A DNA stretch of 64,000 nucleotides from Antarcticirhabdus aurantiaca (lineage in GTDB: Bacteria; Pseudomonadota; Alphaproteobacteria; Rhizobiales; Rhizobiaceae). Positions 9,271 through 18,298 of the stretch are shown here, piece by piece. How positions within the stretch are numbered: position 1 is the stretch's first letter; the number at the start of each line of letters is the position of its first letter. A program made the position numbers and the translations under genes. Location of the stretch: assembly GCF_009765365.1 (NCBI RefSeq), contig NZ_VTOM01000005.1, positions 240,481-304,480 of the forward strand. The letters run 5' to 3'. The notes below the pieces were generated by a model. The model ran no database searches. It was not told the origin of the DNA and saw only the letters and a list, made by a program, of their open reading frames with translations.

Positions 9271-10490
9271 GCATCAAGACGATCGACGAGGCAGGCTCCC
9301 GCTCGGAAGCCGGCGCCAGCCTCGACTACTTCAAGAGTCACCTGCGCGAATACGGGATGCTCGTCGCGCTGGTCGCGATCATCCTGTTCTTCGCGATCTA
9401 CTCCTGGGCGACGGGCCGGCCGACCTTCGTTTCGGCCTCGAACCTCACCAACCTGTTCCTCCAGAACAGCTACGTGATCATCATGGCGATCGGCATGCTG
9501 CTGATCATCATCACCGGCCACATCGACCTGTCGGTCGGCTCGCTCGTCGGCTTCATCGGCGCGGTCGGCGCGGTGCTGATGGTGCTCTACGGGATACCCG
9601 TTCCGCTCGCGGTGGTGATCTGCCTCGGCGTCGGCGCGGCGATCGGAGCGATCCAGGGCTACTTCGTCGCCTTTCTCAGGATTCCCTCCTTCATCGTGAC
9701 GCTGGCGGGCATGCTGGTCTTCCGCGGCCTCACCTTCATGACGCTGGGATCGTCCTCGTCGATCTCGCCGATCCCGCCCTCGCTCCGCGCGCTGTCCACC
9801 GGCACGATCCCGGACTTCCTCCCGGTTCTCGGCCTCGCCAACTCGGCGACCATGATCATCGCGGTGGTGGTCGCCGTCGCCTTCGCCGGCTTCGCCTTCG
9901 CCAAGCGCTCGCGCAAGGCGAACCTCGGCACGGTTCACGAGCCGCAGGGGTTCTTCTACGGCCGCGTCGCGCTGGTGACGCTCGCCATCCTCTACATGGG
10001 CTACCTCCTCTCCACCAACCGCGGCCTGCCCAACGTCCTGATCCTGATGGCGGTGCTGATCGCGATCTACGCCTTCGTCACCACCCGCACGACGATCGGC
10101 CGGCGCGTCTACGCCGTCGGCGGCAACGAGAAGGCGGCCAAGCTCTCGGGCGTGAAGACCGAGCGCATCGTCTTCCTCGCCTTCGTCAACATGGGCGTGC
10201 TCGCGGCCGTCGCCGGCCTCGTCTTCTTCGCCCGCGTCGGTTCGGCGACCGCCAAGAACGGAACGGGCCTCGAACTCGACGTCATCGCGGCCTGCTTCAT
10301 CGGCGGCGCCTCGGCCTATGGCGGCGTCGGCAAGGTGACGGGCGCCGTCATCGGCGCCTTCATCATGGGCGCGCTGAACATGGGCATGCAGAGCGCCATG
10401 CAGCTCTCAATCGACTACCAGCAGCTGGTGAAGGGCCTCGTGCTCCTCGCCGCCGTGTCCTTCGACGTCTACAACCGCAACAAGGCCTGA
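9267..10490 (+). CDS. gguB: Sugar ABC transporter permease GguB
   Basis: Membrane channel subunit of the ChvE-GguA-GguB importer. The 407-aa BPD_transp_2 protein has a short cytoplasmic N terminus (about 35 residues) and many hydrophobic segments, beginning at [16 protein letters not shown]. The conserved [16 protein letters not shown] and [13 protein letters not shown] motifs of sugar permeases are present. The ATG at 9267 overlaps the gguA stop and has GGGAGGA 7 nt upstream. A terminator follows, closing the operon. Confidence 0.94.
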   Translation: MSIKTIDEAGSRSEAGASLDYFKSHLREYGMLVALVAIILFFAIYSWATGRPTFVSASNLTNLFLQNSYVIIMAIGMLLIIITGHIDLSVGSLVGFIGAVGAVLMVLYGIPVPLAVVICLGVGAAIGAIQGYFVAFLRIPSFIVTLAGMLVFRGLTFMTLGSSSSISPIPPSLRALSTGTIPDFLPVLGLANSATMIIAVVVAVAFAGFAFAKRSRKANLGTVHEPQGFFYGRVALVTLAILYMGYLLSTNRGLPNVLILMAVLIAIYAFVTTRTTIGRRVYAVGGNEKAAKLSGVKTERIVFLAFVNMGVLAAVAGLVFFARVGSATAKNGTGLELDVIAACFIGGASAYGGVGKVTGAVIGAFIMGALNMGMQSAMQLSIDYQQLVKGLVLLAAVSFDVYNRNKA

Positions 10491-10514
10491 ACCGCGCCTT
10501 TCGTCGCAGCATCG

Positions 10515-10548
10515 GGCCGGCCGTCCTTCCCAGGGCGGCCGGCCTTTT
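10515..10548 (+). terminator. Rho-independent terminator after gguB
   Basis: A 12-bp stem (10515-10526 with 10533-10544, one G-T pair, loop TTCCCA) is followed directly by TTTT. It lies 24 nt after the gguB stop. Confidence 0.85.
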
Positions 10549-10599
10549 CGCGCGCCCTAGAATGCCGGCTGTCGACCCTCTTCGCCGGAGCCGCACCCC

Positions 10600-11982
10600 G
10601 TGATCGAGCCGCAGCGCATCCAGACCCTCAAGGACGCGCCCGTGCGCGAGGACGGCACTTACGTCCTCTACTGGATGCAGCAGTCGCAGCGCGCCCGCTT
10701 CAACCCGGCGCTGGAGCTCGCCGTCCGCGAGGCCAACGAGCTGGGCCTGCCCGTCCTCGTCTGCTTCGGCGTCACCGGTTTTCCCGAAGCGAATGCCCGG
10801 CACTACGACTTCATGCTGCAGGGCCTCGCGGAGGTGGAGGCGGCCCTCGACGCGCGCGGCATCCCGTTTCTGATCGCCGAGAGCCCGCCGAACGACCTGG
10901 CGCTGGCACTGTCCGGCAAAGCGGCGCTGACCGTGTGCGACCGGGGCTATCTCGCGGTTCAGCGGCAATGGCGGGACACGCTCGCGAGCCGCATCGACTG
11001 CCGCCTCGTTCAGGTCGAGGGCGACGTCGTGGTGCCGGTGGAGACGGCCTCCGCCAAGCACGAATACGCCGCCCGCACCCTGCGCCCGAAGATCGTGCGG
11101 CTGCGCGACGCGTTCATCGCCGAGCTGCGCTCGGGGCCCGTGACGGTGAAGGCCGCGTTGTCGGACCTCGCGCTGCCGCGCCATCCGGAGCGGCTCGACC
11201 TGTCGAAGATCCCGGCGATCCTGGACCGGCTGAAGCTCGACAGGGCGGTCGGACCGATCCGCCGCTTCGCCGGCGGGGAAGGAGCCGCCCGCAAGCGCCT
11301 GAAAGCCTTCCTCGACAAGGCGCTGCCGACCTATTCCGACGGGCGCAACAAGCCGGAAGCCAGCGTCGCCTCGCACCTCAGCCCCTATCTCCACTTCGGC
11401 CAGATCTCGCCCGCCGAGATCGCGCTCGCGGCGCGCAAGGCAGGAGAGAACGGCGACAACACCGCCGCCTTCCTGGAAGAGCTGATCGTGCGCCGCGAGC
11501 TGGCGATGAACCACGTCTTCTTCTCGGAAGGCTACGACAGCTACGCCGCGCTGCCCGCATGGGCGCGCGAAACGCTGGAGACGCACGCCGGCGACGAGCG
11601 CCCGCACCTCTACACAAAGGCGCAGTTCGAGGCGGGCGAGACGCACGACCGCTACTGGAACGCGGCCATGCTGGAGATGCGCGCCACCGGCTACATGCAC
11701 AACCACCTGCGCATGTATTGGGGCAAGAAGGTCCTGCACTGGTCGAAGGGGCCGGAGGAGGCCTTCGAGACGCTCCTGTCGCTGAACAATCGCTGGTTCA
11801 TCGACGGGCGCGACGCCAACTCCTTCACCAACGTGTCCTGGGTCTTCGGCCTTCACGACCGCCCGTGGGGCCGCCAGCCGGTGTTCGGCACGGTGAGGAC
11901 CATGGGGCCGAACACGTTCAGGAAGTTCGACGCGGACGCCTACGTGAAGACGGTGGAGCGGCTGGCCGAGGCGGAGGAGTAA
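10600..11982 (+). CDS. Deoxyribodipyrimidine photolyase, class II
   Basis: Light-driven repair of cyclobutane pyrimidine dimers using FADH2. The 460-aa protein has an N-terminal photolyase domain (YVLYWMQQSQRA near residue 15) and a C-terminal FAD domain. The C-terminal part reads YMHNHLRMYWGKK, NNRWFIDGRDANSFTNVSW and GLHDRPWGRQPVFG, the typical FAD and DNA contacts of class II CPD photolyases. Class I enzymes and cryptochromes look different here. The start is GTG at 10600; no ATG precedes the conserved N terminus. It is monocistronic, with a structured repeat downstream. Confidence 0.9.
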   Translation: MIEPQRIQTLKDAPVREDGTYVLYWMQQSQRARFNPALELAVREANELGLPVLVCFGVTGFPEANARHYDFMLQGLAEVEAALDARGIPFLIAESPPNDLALALSGKAALTVCDRGYLAVQRQWRDTLASRIDCRLVQVEGDVVVPVETASAKHEYAARTLRPKIVRLRDAFIAELRSGPVTVKAALSDLALPRHPERLDLSKIPAILDRLKLDRAVGPIRRFAGGEGAARKRLKAFLDKALPTYSDGRNKPEASVASHLSPYLHFGQISPAEIALAARKAGENGDNTAAFLEELIVRRELAMNHVFFSEGYDSYAALPAWARETLETHAGDERPHLYTKAQFEAGETHDRYWNAAMLEMRATGYMHNHLRMYWGKKVLHWSKGPEEAFETLLSLNNRWFIDGRDANSFTNVSWVFGLHDRPWGRQPVFGTVRTMGPNTFRKFDADAYVKTVERLAEAEE

Positions 11983-12003
11983 GGCACGGCGTCGACGCTT
12001 CTC

Positions 12004-12192
12004 CCTTCTCCCGCCGGCGGGAGAAGGTCGCGGCAGCGGGATGAGGGGCCCGAGGGGCGGGCGAGACGCCTGGCTCGCCCAAGGGTTCCGAAGGCGAGCA
12101 TCGCGGTCGCGAAGTTCCTCGTTGGGCCGCTCCCGCGGCCGACACCCTCACCCGGCGCTTCGTGCCACCCTCTCCCGCAAGCGGGCGAGGGG
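12004..12192. repeat. Paired inverted palindromic intergenic repeat
   Basis: Two related units face each other in the photolyase-kdsA gap. The left unit (12004-12047) opens with a perfect 24-bp palindrome (12004-12027, CCTTCTCCCGCC and its complement) and runs to GATGAGGG. The right unit (12145-12192) is its inverted relative: CCCTCACCC, then a near-palindrome at 12168-12191 (CCCTCTCCCGC-AA-GCGGGCGAGGG). A third hairpin (12059-12065 with 12074-12080) sits between them. This resembles the short palindromic repeats scattered through rhizobial genomes. It may also end the two convergent transcripts. Confidence 0.75.
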
Positions 12193-12222
12193 AGGCGCTC
12201 CGTCCGGCTCCGGTCGGGTCTC

Positions 12223-13056
12223 TCAGCCGCCCTTCGCCACCTCGTCCAGCCGCTTCAACCGGCCGAGCAGGGCCGGCATGGCGTCCAGCGGCACCATGTT
12301 CGGGCCGTCCGAGGGCGCGTTGTCGGGGTCCTCGTGGGTCTCGATGAAGAGGCCGGCGACGCCGACCGCGACCGCCGCGCGCGCCAGCGTCTCGACGAAG
12401 CGCCGCTCGCCGCCCGAGGAGGAGCCCTGGCCGCCCGGCTGCTGCACCGAATGCGTCGCGTCGAAGACGACCGGCGCGCCGAGGCTCGCCATGATCGGCA
12501 GCGAGCGCATGTCCGAGACGAGCGTGTTGTAGCCGAAGGAAGCGCCGCGCTCGGTGAGGAGCGCGTTCGGATTGCCGCTCTCCGTCACCTTGGCGAGGAC
12601 GTTCTTCATGTCCCAGGGCGCGAGGAACTGGCCCTTCTTGATGTTGACGACGCGCCCCGTCCCCGCCGCCGCGACGAGGAGGTCGGTCTGGCGGCACAGG
12701 AAGGCGGGGATCTGGAGGATGTCGCAGGTCTCGCCGGCGATGCGCGCCTGCTCCTCGGTGTGGATGTCGGTGAGGACGGGCAGGTCGAGCTCGCGCCGGA
12801 TCTCCTCGAAGACCGGCATGGCGGCCTCCATGCCGATGCCGCGCCGGCCCGAGATGCTGGTGCGGTTGGCCTTGTCGTAGCTCGCCTTGAAGACGTAGCC
12901 GAGCCCGAGCTCGGCGGTGAGACGCTTCATGCGCTCGGCGATCATCAGGGCGTGGTCGCGGCTCTCCATCTGGCAGGGGCCGGCGATGAGCGCGAAGGGC
13001 AGGGCCTGACTGAAGGAAACGCCGCGCAGGCGCACTTCGGCATTGGGCTGGGTCAT
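12223..13056 (-). CDS. kdsA: 3-deoxy-8-phosphooctulonate synthase (KDO-8-P synthase)
   Basis: Condenses arabinose 5-phosphate and PEP to KDO-8-P for lipopolysaccharide inner core. The 277-aa protein carries all family landmarks: AGPCQMES, KASYDKANRTS, DIHTEEQA, DILQIPAFLCRQTDL, NIKKGQFLAP, FDATHSVQQPGG and IETHEDPDNAPSDG. The Cys-containing segments leave open a metal-dependent form. The start is ATG at 13056; the open frame continues upstream but without family similarity. It is not next to eno or pyrG, its usual neighbours in rhizobia, and lies 65 nt downstream of an FAD oxidoreductase gene. Confidence 0.95.
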   Translation of the reverse strand: MTQPNAEVRLRGVSFSQALPFALIAGPCQMESRDHALMIAERMKRLTAELGLGYVFKASYDKANRTSISGRRGIGMEAAMPVFEEIRRELDLPVLTDIHTEEQARIAGETCDILQIPAFLCRQTDLLVAAAGTGRVVNIKKGQFLAPWDMKNVLAKVTESGNPNALLTERGASFGYNTLVSDMRSLPIMASLGAPVVFDATHSVQQPGGQGSSSGGERRFVETLARAAVAVGVAGLFIETHEDPDNAPSDGPNMVPLDAMPALLGRLKRLDEVAKGG

Positions 13057-13121
13057 GGACGGGGCTCCGCGGCTGGTTCTCGGCCGCGGCATAGCACGCC
13101 GTGGCGCCGGGTTCGACCGCC

Positions 13122-14288
13122 TCAGCGGTCCTCGGCGAGCCGGGCGGCGACGAGGTCGGCGAGCGCCAGCGAAGCGGTGAGCCCGGGCGACTCGATGCCG
13201 AAGAGCGCGACGAGGCCGGGCAGCCCGTGCTCGGCAGGCCCATGGATCGCGAAATCCGCGTCGGGCTCGCCGGGGCCGACGATCTTCGGCCGGATGCCGG
13301 CATAGTCCGGCCGCAGCCGTCCGGCCGGCAGGTCGGGCCAATAGGAGCGGATCGCCGCCTCGAAGCGCTCCGTCGGCGGCGCGCCGAGTCCGTAGTCGAT
13401 CGTCTCGATCCATTCGACGTCCGGCCCGAAGCGGGCGCGGCCCGCCATGTCGAGCGTCAGGTGGATGCCGAGCCCGCCCGGCTCGGGCACGGGATAGACG
13501 AGGCGCGAGAAGGGCGCGCGAGCGTCGAGCGCCATGTAGCGCCCGCGGGCGAAGCGCGTGCGCGGCGCGCGGTAGGGACGCTCCGCCATCGCCTCGAGCG
13601 CCTCGGCGAACGCGTTGGAGACGAGGCCCGCCGCCAGGACGAGCCGCGCGGCGGACACTTCCGACACGCCCGCCTCGTCGCGGATGCGCAGGAGGAAGCC
13701 CTCCGGGCCCGCCCGCTCGATGCCCAGCACTTCCGTTCCGTAGACGACCTGCCCGCCGGCCGTGGTCAGGTCGGCGTCATAGGCCTGCATCAGCGCGTGG
13801 CTGTCGACGATTCCGGTGGAGGGCGACAGCAGCGCGCCGGCGCTGCGCAGTTCCGGCTCCAGCCGGGCGACCTCGCCGGCATCGAGCCGGCGGAGGTCCG
13901 ACACCCCGTTCGCCGCGGCCCGTTGGGCGATGGCGTCGAGGCGGGCGAGCTGGGCCGGTCCGGCCGCGGTGACGAGCTTGCCGAGCCGGCGATGGGGAAC
14001 GCCGCGCGCCTCGCAGTAGCGGTACAGCGCCTCGCGCCCCTCGACGCAGGCCCGAGCCTTCAAGGAGCCCTGCGGATAGTAGAGGCCGGCATGGATCACC
14101 TCCGACGAACGCGAGCTCGTTTGGGCGCCGAACCGACGATGTCGTTCGAGAACGATCGTCTCGTGGCCCCGCAGAGCCAGGGCCCTGGCGGCGGCGAGGC
14201 CGACGACGCCCGCGCCGACGACGACGGCATCGAGATCGGGCAGGGGACCACTCCTTGGTCGACGGTTTCCTGGACTGCCAGAATCCAT
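13122..14288 (-). CDS. FAD-dependent oxidoreductase, L-2-hydroxyglutarate oxidase (LhgO)-like
   Basis: DAO-fold flavoprotein. The FAD-binding motif VVVGAGVVGLAAARAL lies at about residue 20. The segment SSRSSEVIHAGLYYPQGSLK and the C-terminal YAGIRPKI and FGIESPGLTASLA closely match L-2-hydroxyglutarate oxidases/dehydrogenases. It would oxidise L-2-hydroxyglutarate to 2-oxoglutarate, passing electrons to oxygen or quinone. The only conventional start is ATG 14288, which lacks a good ribosome site. A CTG at 14243 lies 7 nt after AAGGAG and would begin the protein just before the FAD motif. Substrate is inferred from family resemblance only. Confidence 0.8.
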   Translation of the reverse strand: MDSGSPGNRRPRSGPLPDLDAVVVGAGVVGLAAARALALRGHETIVLERHRRFGAQTSSRSSEVIHAGLYYPQGSLKARACVEGREALYRYCEARGVPHRRLGKLVTAAGPAQLARLDAIAQRAAANGVSDLRRLDAGEVARLEPELRSAGALLSPSTGIVDSHALMQAYDADLTTAGGQVVYGTEVLGIERAGPEGFLLRIRDEAGVSEVSAARLVLAAGLVSNAFAEALEAMAERPYRAPRTRFARGRYMALDARAPFSRLVYPVPEPGGLGIHLTLDMAGRARFGPDVEWIETIDYGLGAPPTERFEAAIRSYWPDLPAGRLRPDYAGIRPKIVGPGEPDADFAIHGPAEHGLPGLVALFGIESPGLTASLALADLVAARLAEDR

Positions 14289-14308
14289 AAGGACGCCGCG
14301 AGGCGCTG

Positions 14309-14515
14309 TCACCAGCCGCGATGGATCTCGGCTCGGCGCGGCGAGCGGCCGTCCGCCAGGCCGAGATCGCGCTTCTGCCAGTCCGGCATCCACGCCTCGT
14401 CGAGACGGCCGCGGCGTCCAACTGCCGATCTAGGCCAAGCGGCGTAGGAGGCGACCAGAAGCACGGTCGCGGCGATGTTGCCCCAGAGGGGGGAGAGAAG
14501 GCGCAGCGGGATCAT
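14309..14515 (-). CDS. Possible small membrane protein
   Basis: A 68-codon frame with one hydrophobic segment (about residues 10-27, LWGNIAATVLLVASYAAWP) followed by a basic, Trp-containing tail. CGGAG lies about 9 nt before the ATG at 14515. It lies between the oxidoreductase gene and the divergent LysR gene. I recognise no family. The membrane segment and ribosome site are the only support, and it may be a chance frame. Confidence 0.35.
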   Translation of the reverse strand: MIPLRLLSPLWGNIAATVLLVASYAAWPRSAVGRRGRLDEAWMPDWQKRDLGLADGRSPRRAEIHRGW

Positions 14516-14600
14516 GGGACGGGCTCCGATCGGGATGGTGAAGCGCGGCCGATGCGTCCCATGTGCGCTCTTGCCAATCCATGCGGTTCTCGATCAGGGT

Positions 14601-14619
14601 GCATAAGGAGGCCTTATGC
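14601..14619 (+). promoter_or_regulatory. LysR-type T-N11-A palindrome overlapping the ribosome site
   Basis: GCATAAGG (14601-14608) and CCTTATGC (14612-14619) form a perfect 8-bp inverted repeat with a 3-nt spacer. It contains T-N11-A (T14604, A14616), the core pattern bound by LysR-type regulators. It also contains the Shine-Dalgarno AAGGAG (14605-14610) of the LysR gene, which starts 2 nt later. It may be an autoregulatory operator or an RNA hairpin masking the ribosome site. Confidence 0.5.
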
Positions 14620-14620
14620 G

Positions 14621-15517
14621 ATGAGCCGCAATCTTCCGCCCTTGTCGGCCGTGCGCGTCTTCGAGGCCGCGGCGCGCCACCTGAGCTTCACCCGTGCCGC
14701 CGCCGAACTTGGCATGACGCAGGCGGCCGTCAGCTACCAGATCAAGGTGCTGGAGGAGCGCGTCGGCGCGCCCCTGTTCCTGCGCGGCAAACGCAAGCTC
14801 ACCTTATCGGATGCGGGGCAGCGCATGTCGGGCCCCAGCACCGAAGCGCTCGACCTGATCGCCTCCGGCTTCGACGCGGCGCGCGGCAATGCCGTCGGCG
14901 TCCTGTCGATGAGCGTGGTTCCGACCTTTGCCGCCGGCTGGCTGGCGCGCCACCTCGGCGAGTTCCAGATGGCGCATCCGGACATCGCCGTGCGCCTCGG
15001 CATCTCGACGGATATCGTCGGCTTCGATTCGGCCGGCGTCGACGTCGCGATCCGCGGCGGCCGCTTCGTCGAGGTGTCGGAACTCGACAGCTTCAAGCTC
15101 CTCGACGCCGCCTTCACACCGATGATGAGCCCCGATCTGATCGAGCGGATGGGCGGCCTCGCCTCGCCGGCGGATATCCTGCGCTACCCGCTGATCAGCC
15201 CCGGCGATTCTTGGTGGGACGTCTGGTTCGAAGCGGCCGGCGTACCCTGGCAACCGAAGGAGCGCGAGCGTGGCTGGGGCATGGGAACGCAGCACCTGGA
15301 AAGCCTTGCCGCCATCGCCGGCAACGGCGTCGCGGTGCTGACCCCCTTCTTCTATCGCGAGGAGATCGCGGCCGGCCGCCTCGTCCAGCCCTTCGGCATC
15401 GTTTGCACCGAAGCCTTCGCCTACCGCCTCTGCTACCCCCGAAACCGCCGCAACAGCCCCAAGATCCGGGCCCTCCGCGACTGGCTCGTCGGGCACTTTC
15501 CTCAGGACGCGGCCTGA
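14621..15517 (+). CDS. LysR-family transcriptional regulator (GcvA-like)
   Basis: DNA-binding regulator of 298 aa. The winged helix occupies residues 1-65 (LSAVRVFEAAARHLSFTRAA, then LGMTQAAVSYQIKVLEE), and the rest is the substrate-binding domain. FTRAAAELGMTQAAVSYQI is typical of the GcvA group. The ATG at 14621 follows AAGGAG by 10 nt. It is divergent from the LhgO-like gene, so that gene is the first candidate target, together with itself. Its inducer is unknown. Confidence 0.88.
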   Translation: MSRNLPPLSAVRVFEAAARHLSFTRAAAELGMTQAAVSYQIKVLEERVGAPLFLRGKRKLTLSDAGQRMSGPSTEALDLIASGFDAARGNAVGVLSMSVVPTFAAGWLARHLGEFQMAHPDIAVRLGISTDIVGFDSAGVDVAIRGGRFVEVSELDSFKLLDAAFTPMMSPDLIERMGGLASPADILRYPLISPGDSWWDVWFEAAGVPWQPKERERGWGMGTQHLESLAAIAGNGVAVLTPFFYREEIAAGRLVQPFGIVCTEAFAYRLCYPRNRRNSPKIRALRDWLVGHFPQDAA

Positions 15518-15526
15518 AAACGAATG

Positions 15527-15546
15527 GGGCGGCACCAGGGCCGCCC
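15527..15546 (-). terminator. Possible terminator between lysR and rpoH
   Basis: A 7-bp perfect stem (GGGCGGC 15527-15533 with GCCGCCC 15540-15546) lies between the convergent lysR and rpoH genes. Read on the minus strand it is followed by ATTCGTTTT, a weak T-rich tail, so it may end the rpoH transcript. Confidence 0.4.
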
Positions 15547-15605
15547 GCATCGGTCGTATTCGAAGATGGTGCCGGTTCAGCCGGCGTGAGGCGATGCGCC
15601 GGGGC

Positions 15606-16472
<867 letters not shown>

Positions 16473-16549
16473 GAGGCGGACCTCCGGTCAGGAACGAGGG
16501 CTCTTCAAGCCCGACCGCCCGCCGTGACGCGAGCGCTGGGTTCCTGCCG

Positions 16550-16574
16550 AACGCAGCTGAAAGCCGAACGTTCC
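16550..16574 (-). promoter_or_regulatory. EcfG-type general-stress promoter of rpoH
   Basis: On the minus strand GGAAC (16574-16570) and CGTT (16553-16550) are separated by exactly 16 nt. This is the consensus for the alphaproteobacterial general-stress ECF sigma factor (GGAAC-N16/17-CGTT). The expected transcript start is about 70 nt before the rpoH ATG. Confidence 0.75.
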
Positions 16575-16685
16575 CGCGAGGTGAAACTTTCCGGAAATAA
16601 TTAGAAGGCGGCTGGAAAAGGACAAGGTGCACCGGCGCGAAAACGACTCACGCACACCGTCTCGCACACGCTAACAGGGAGGCGG

Positions 16686-16726
16686 GCAAAAGAAAAGAGC
16701 CGGTCGGGCTGTGCCGACCGGCTCTT
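16686..16726 (-). terminator. Rho-independent terminator after carD
   Basis: A perfect 13-bp stem (16695-16707 with 16714-16726, 6-nt loop) is followed on the minus strand by TTCTTTT. It lies 44 nt after the carD stop and separates carD from rpoH. Confidence 0.9.
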
Positions 16727-16770
16727 GAAATGGGAGCGGGGTGCGCCCGACCCGAAGCCCTGCGGGCTGA

Positions 16771-17367
16771 TCAGGCGGCCTGATCTTCCTGCTCGTCCTC
16801 GGCGTCGGCGTCCTCGCCGTCCTCGATCTCGGTGGCCTTGGCGCCGCGCTTCGGACCCTTGTTGAGGTTGACCTCGATGAGGCGGACGGCCTCGGTCTCC
16901 GACACCTCGTTCACCGCGGCGAGCTCGCGCGCCATGCGACCCAGAGCCGCCTCGTAGAGCTGGCGCTCGGAATAGGACTGCTCGGGCTGCGAGTCGGCGC
17001 GGTAAAGGTCGCGCACCACCTCGGCGATCTGGATGAGGTCGCCGGAATTGATCTTGGCGTCGTATTCCTGGGCCCGGCGGCTCCACATCGTCTTCTTGAC
17101 GCGGGCGCGGCCCTGCACGACCTTCAGCGCACGCTCGACGAAATCGGTTTCGGACAGCTTGCGCATGCCCACGGACTCGGCCTTGGCGACGGGCACCTTC
17201 AGCCGCATCTTGTCCTTTTCGAAGTCGATCACGAAGAGTTCGAGCTTCATGCCCGCGACTTCCTGCTCCTCGATGGCGACGATCTGTCCGACCCCGTGCG
17301 CGGGATAGACGATGCTTTCGCCGGTCTTGAAGCCCTGACGCTGCGAGGCCTTCTTCTGAATGCTCAT
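16771..17367 (-). CDS. carD: CarD-family RNA polymerase-binding transcription regulator
   Basis: Binds the RNA polymerase beta subunit and stabilises open complexes. The 198-aa protein has the CarD/TRCF interaction domain at about residues 10-70 (FKTGESIVYPAHGVGQIVAI) and a helical DNA-binding domain (MWSRRAQEYDAKINSGD, then IAEVVRDLYR). The C terminus is acidic (DGEDADAEDEQEDQAA), as in rhizobial CarD. ATG 17367 is preferred; a TTG 12 nt upstream is too close to GGGAG. It has its own terminator. Confidence 0.94.
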   Translation of the reverse strand: MSIQKKASQRQGFKTGESIVYPAHGVGQIVAIEEQEVAGMKLELFVIDFEKDKMRLKVPVAKAESVGMRKLSETDFVERALKVVQGRARVKKTMWSRRAQEYDAKINSGDLIQIAEVVRDLYRADSQPEQSYSERQLYEAALGRMARELAAVNEVSETEAVRLIEVNLNKGPKRGAKATEIEDGEDADAEDEQEDQAA

Positions 17368-17753
17368 GCGCTTGTTCAAACTCCCTGTTGTGTCCGGCCG
17401 CTTCCGCCGCTAGACACGGGTCACGGCGCGCCGCGCCGCCGTTCGCGAGAGACGCGGCCGGGCGGCCGCACCATGCCAGACGCTGTCCGAACGACGAGCG
17501 CCGCCCATACGAATGCACGCCATCTCCCCACCCGGGAGGGCGGAGATCGTCGCGGCAAATCGGATGAGAAGCGTCCTTTCGGAAATGCCGCGGGCGCGAG
17601 ATGCTGTTGCGTGACGGCCACGGCGCGACTGTCTTTGCACCTTAGCGCATTTTCCCGCATTGTTCAAGGAAATGCGACAAACGGCCGTGCGCGGCCCACC
17701 ATCCGGCGGGCCGCGGCGCGCTCGATGCGGGCAAAGCCCGCCGCTCTAACGGA
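17368..17753. other. carD-fdxA intergenic region
   Basis: This 386-nt gap carries the possible carD promoter, an imperfect inverted repeat (CGCATTTTCC at 17646-17655, GGAAATGCG at 17668-17676) and a small hairpin near the fdxA end (GCGGGC-AAA-GCCCGC, about 17727-17741). Open frames in it have no family resemblance or ribosome site. I see no RNA gene. Confidence 0.5.
17639..17667 (-). promoter_or_regulatory. Candidate sigma-70 promoter for carD
   Basis: On the minus strand TTGAAC (17667-17662) is 17 nt from TAAGGT (17644-17639). The -35 is good and the -10 poor. It would give an untranslated leader of roughly 265 nt, which is long. Confidence 0.3.
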
Positions 17754-18092
17754 TCAGTCGCCCTCGCCGGGCTCCGCGGAGAAGTACTTCTCGAACTTGC
17801 CGTCCTCGCCGTCGCGCTCCTTGGCGTCGTCCGGCGGATCGCGCTTGACCGTGATGTTCGGCCACTTGTCGGCGTATTCCGCGTTCAGCTTCAGCCACTT
17901 GTCGAGGCCGGACTCGGTGTCGGGCTTGATCGCCTCGGCGGGGCATTCCGGCTCGCAGACGCCGCAGTCGATGCACTCGTCGGGATGGATGACGAGCATG
18001 TTCTCGCCCTCGTAGAAGCAGTCGACGGGGCACACCTCGACGCAGTCCATGTACTTGCAGCGGATGCAATTGTCGGTCACGACGTAGGTCAT
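17754..18092 (-). CDS. fdxA: Seven-iron ferredoxin FdxA ([3Fe-4S][4Fe-4S])
   Basis: Small electron carrier of 112 aa. Cysteines at 9, 17 and 50 match the [3Fe-4S] ligands and 21, 40, 43 and 46 the [4Fe-4S] ligands of Azotobacter-type ferredoxin I; Cys12 and Cys25 are the usual extra cysteines. The C-terminal extension ([18 protein letters not shown]) is also family-typical. AAGGA is 6 nt before the ATG; the longer open frame upstream is not conserved. The redox partner is unknown. Confidence 0.95.
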   Translation of the reverse strand: MTYVVTDNCIRCKYMDCVEVCPVDCFYEGENMLVIHPDECIDCGVCEPECPAEAIKPDTESGLDKWLKLNAEYADKWPNITVKRDPPDDAKERDGEDGKFEKYFSAEPGEGD

Positions 18093-18298
18093 CGAGGGTC
18101 CTTCGAACGATGCGACCCGCAGGGCGAGGCGAGCTGTGCGGGGTAAAAGACTGCGGCGCGCCGGCACACAGCCGGCCGAGCCTCGCAACTAGCCCCTGCC
18201 AAGGGGGCTTGCAAGGGAGAAGCCTGTCGCGCTGGGGCTCGCGTCGAGCATGATATTGCGTGGGTCCCGCGCGCCGGCGGTCCGGATCCCGCGCCGCC

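Larger units (their letters stand above)
14289..14620. other. Oxidoreductase-LysR intergenic region
   Basis: This 332-nt gap separates the divergent FAD oxidoreductase and LysR genes. It holds the possible 68-codon membrane frame (14309-14515) and the LysR-type palindrome next to the regulator start (14601-14619). I see no confident sigma-70 promoter or terminator. Confidence 0.5.

Noticed and set aside
13057..13413. N-terminal extension of kdsA
   Set aside because: It overlaps the oxidoreductase gene, is arginine-rich and has no KdsA similarity.
16473..16770. Search for a small RNA gene between rpoH and carD
   Set aside because: The gap is explained by the EcfG-type promoter, leader and carD terminator.
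17410..17667. Short frames in the carD-fdxA gap on both strands
   Set aside because: No ribosome site, no recognisable motif, Arg/Ala-rich like random frames in GC-rich DNA.
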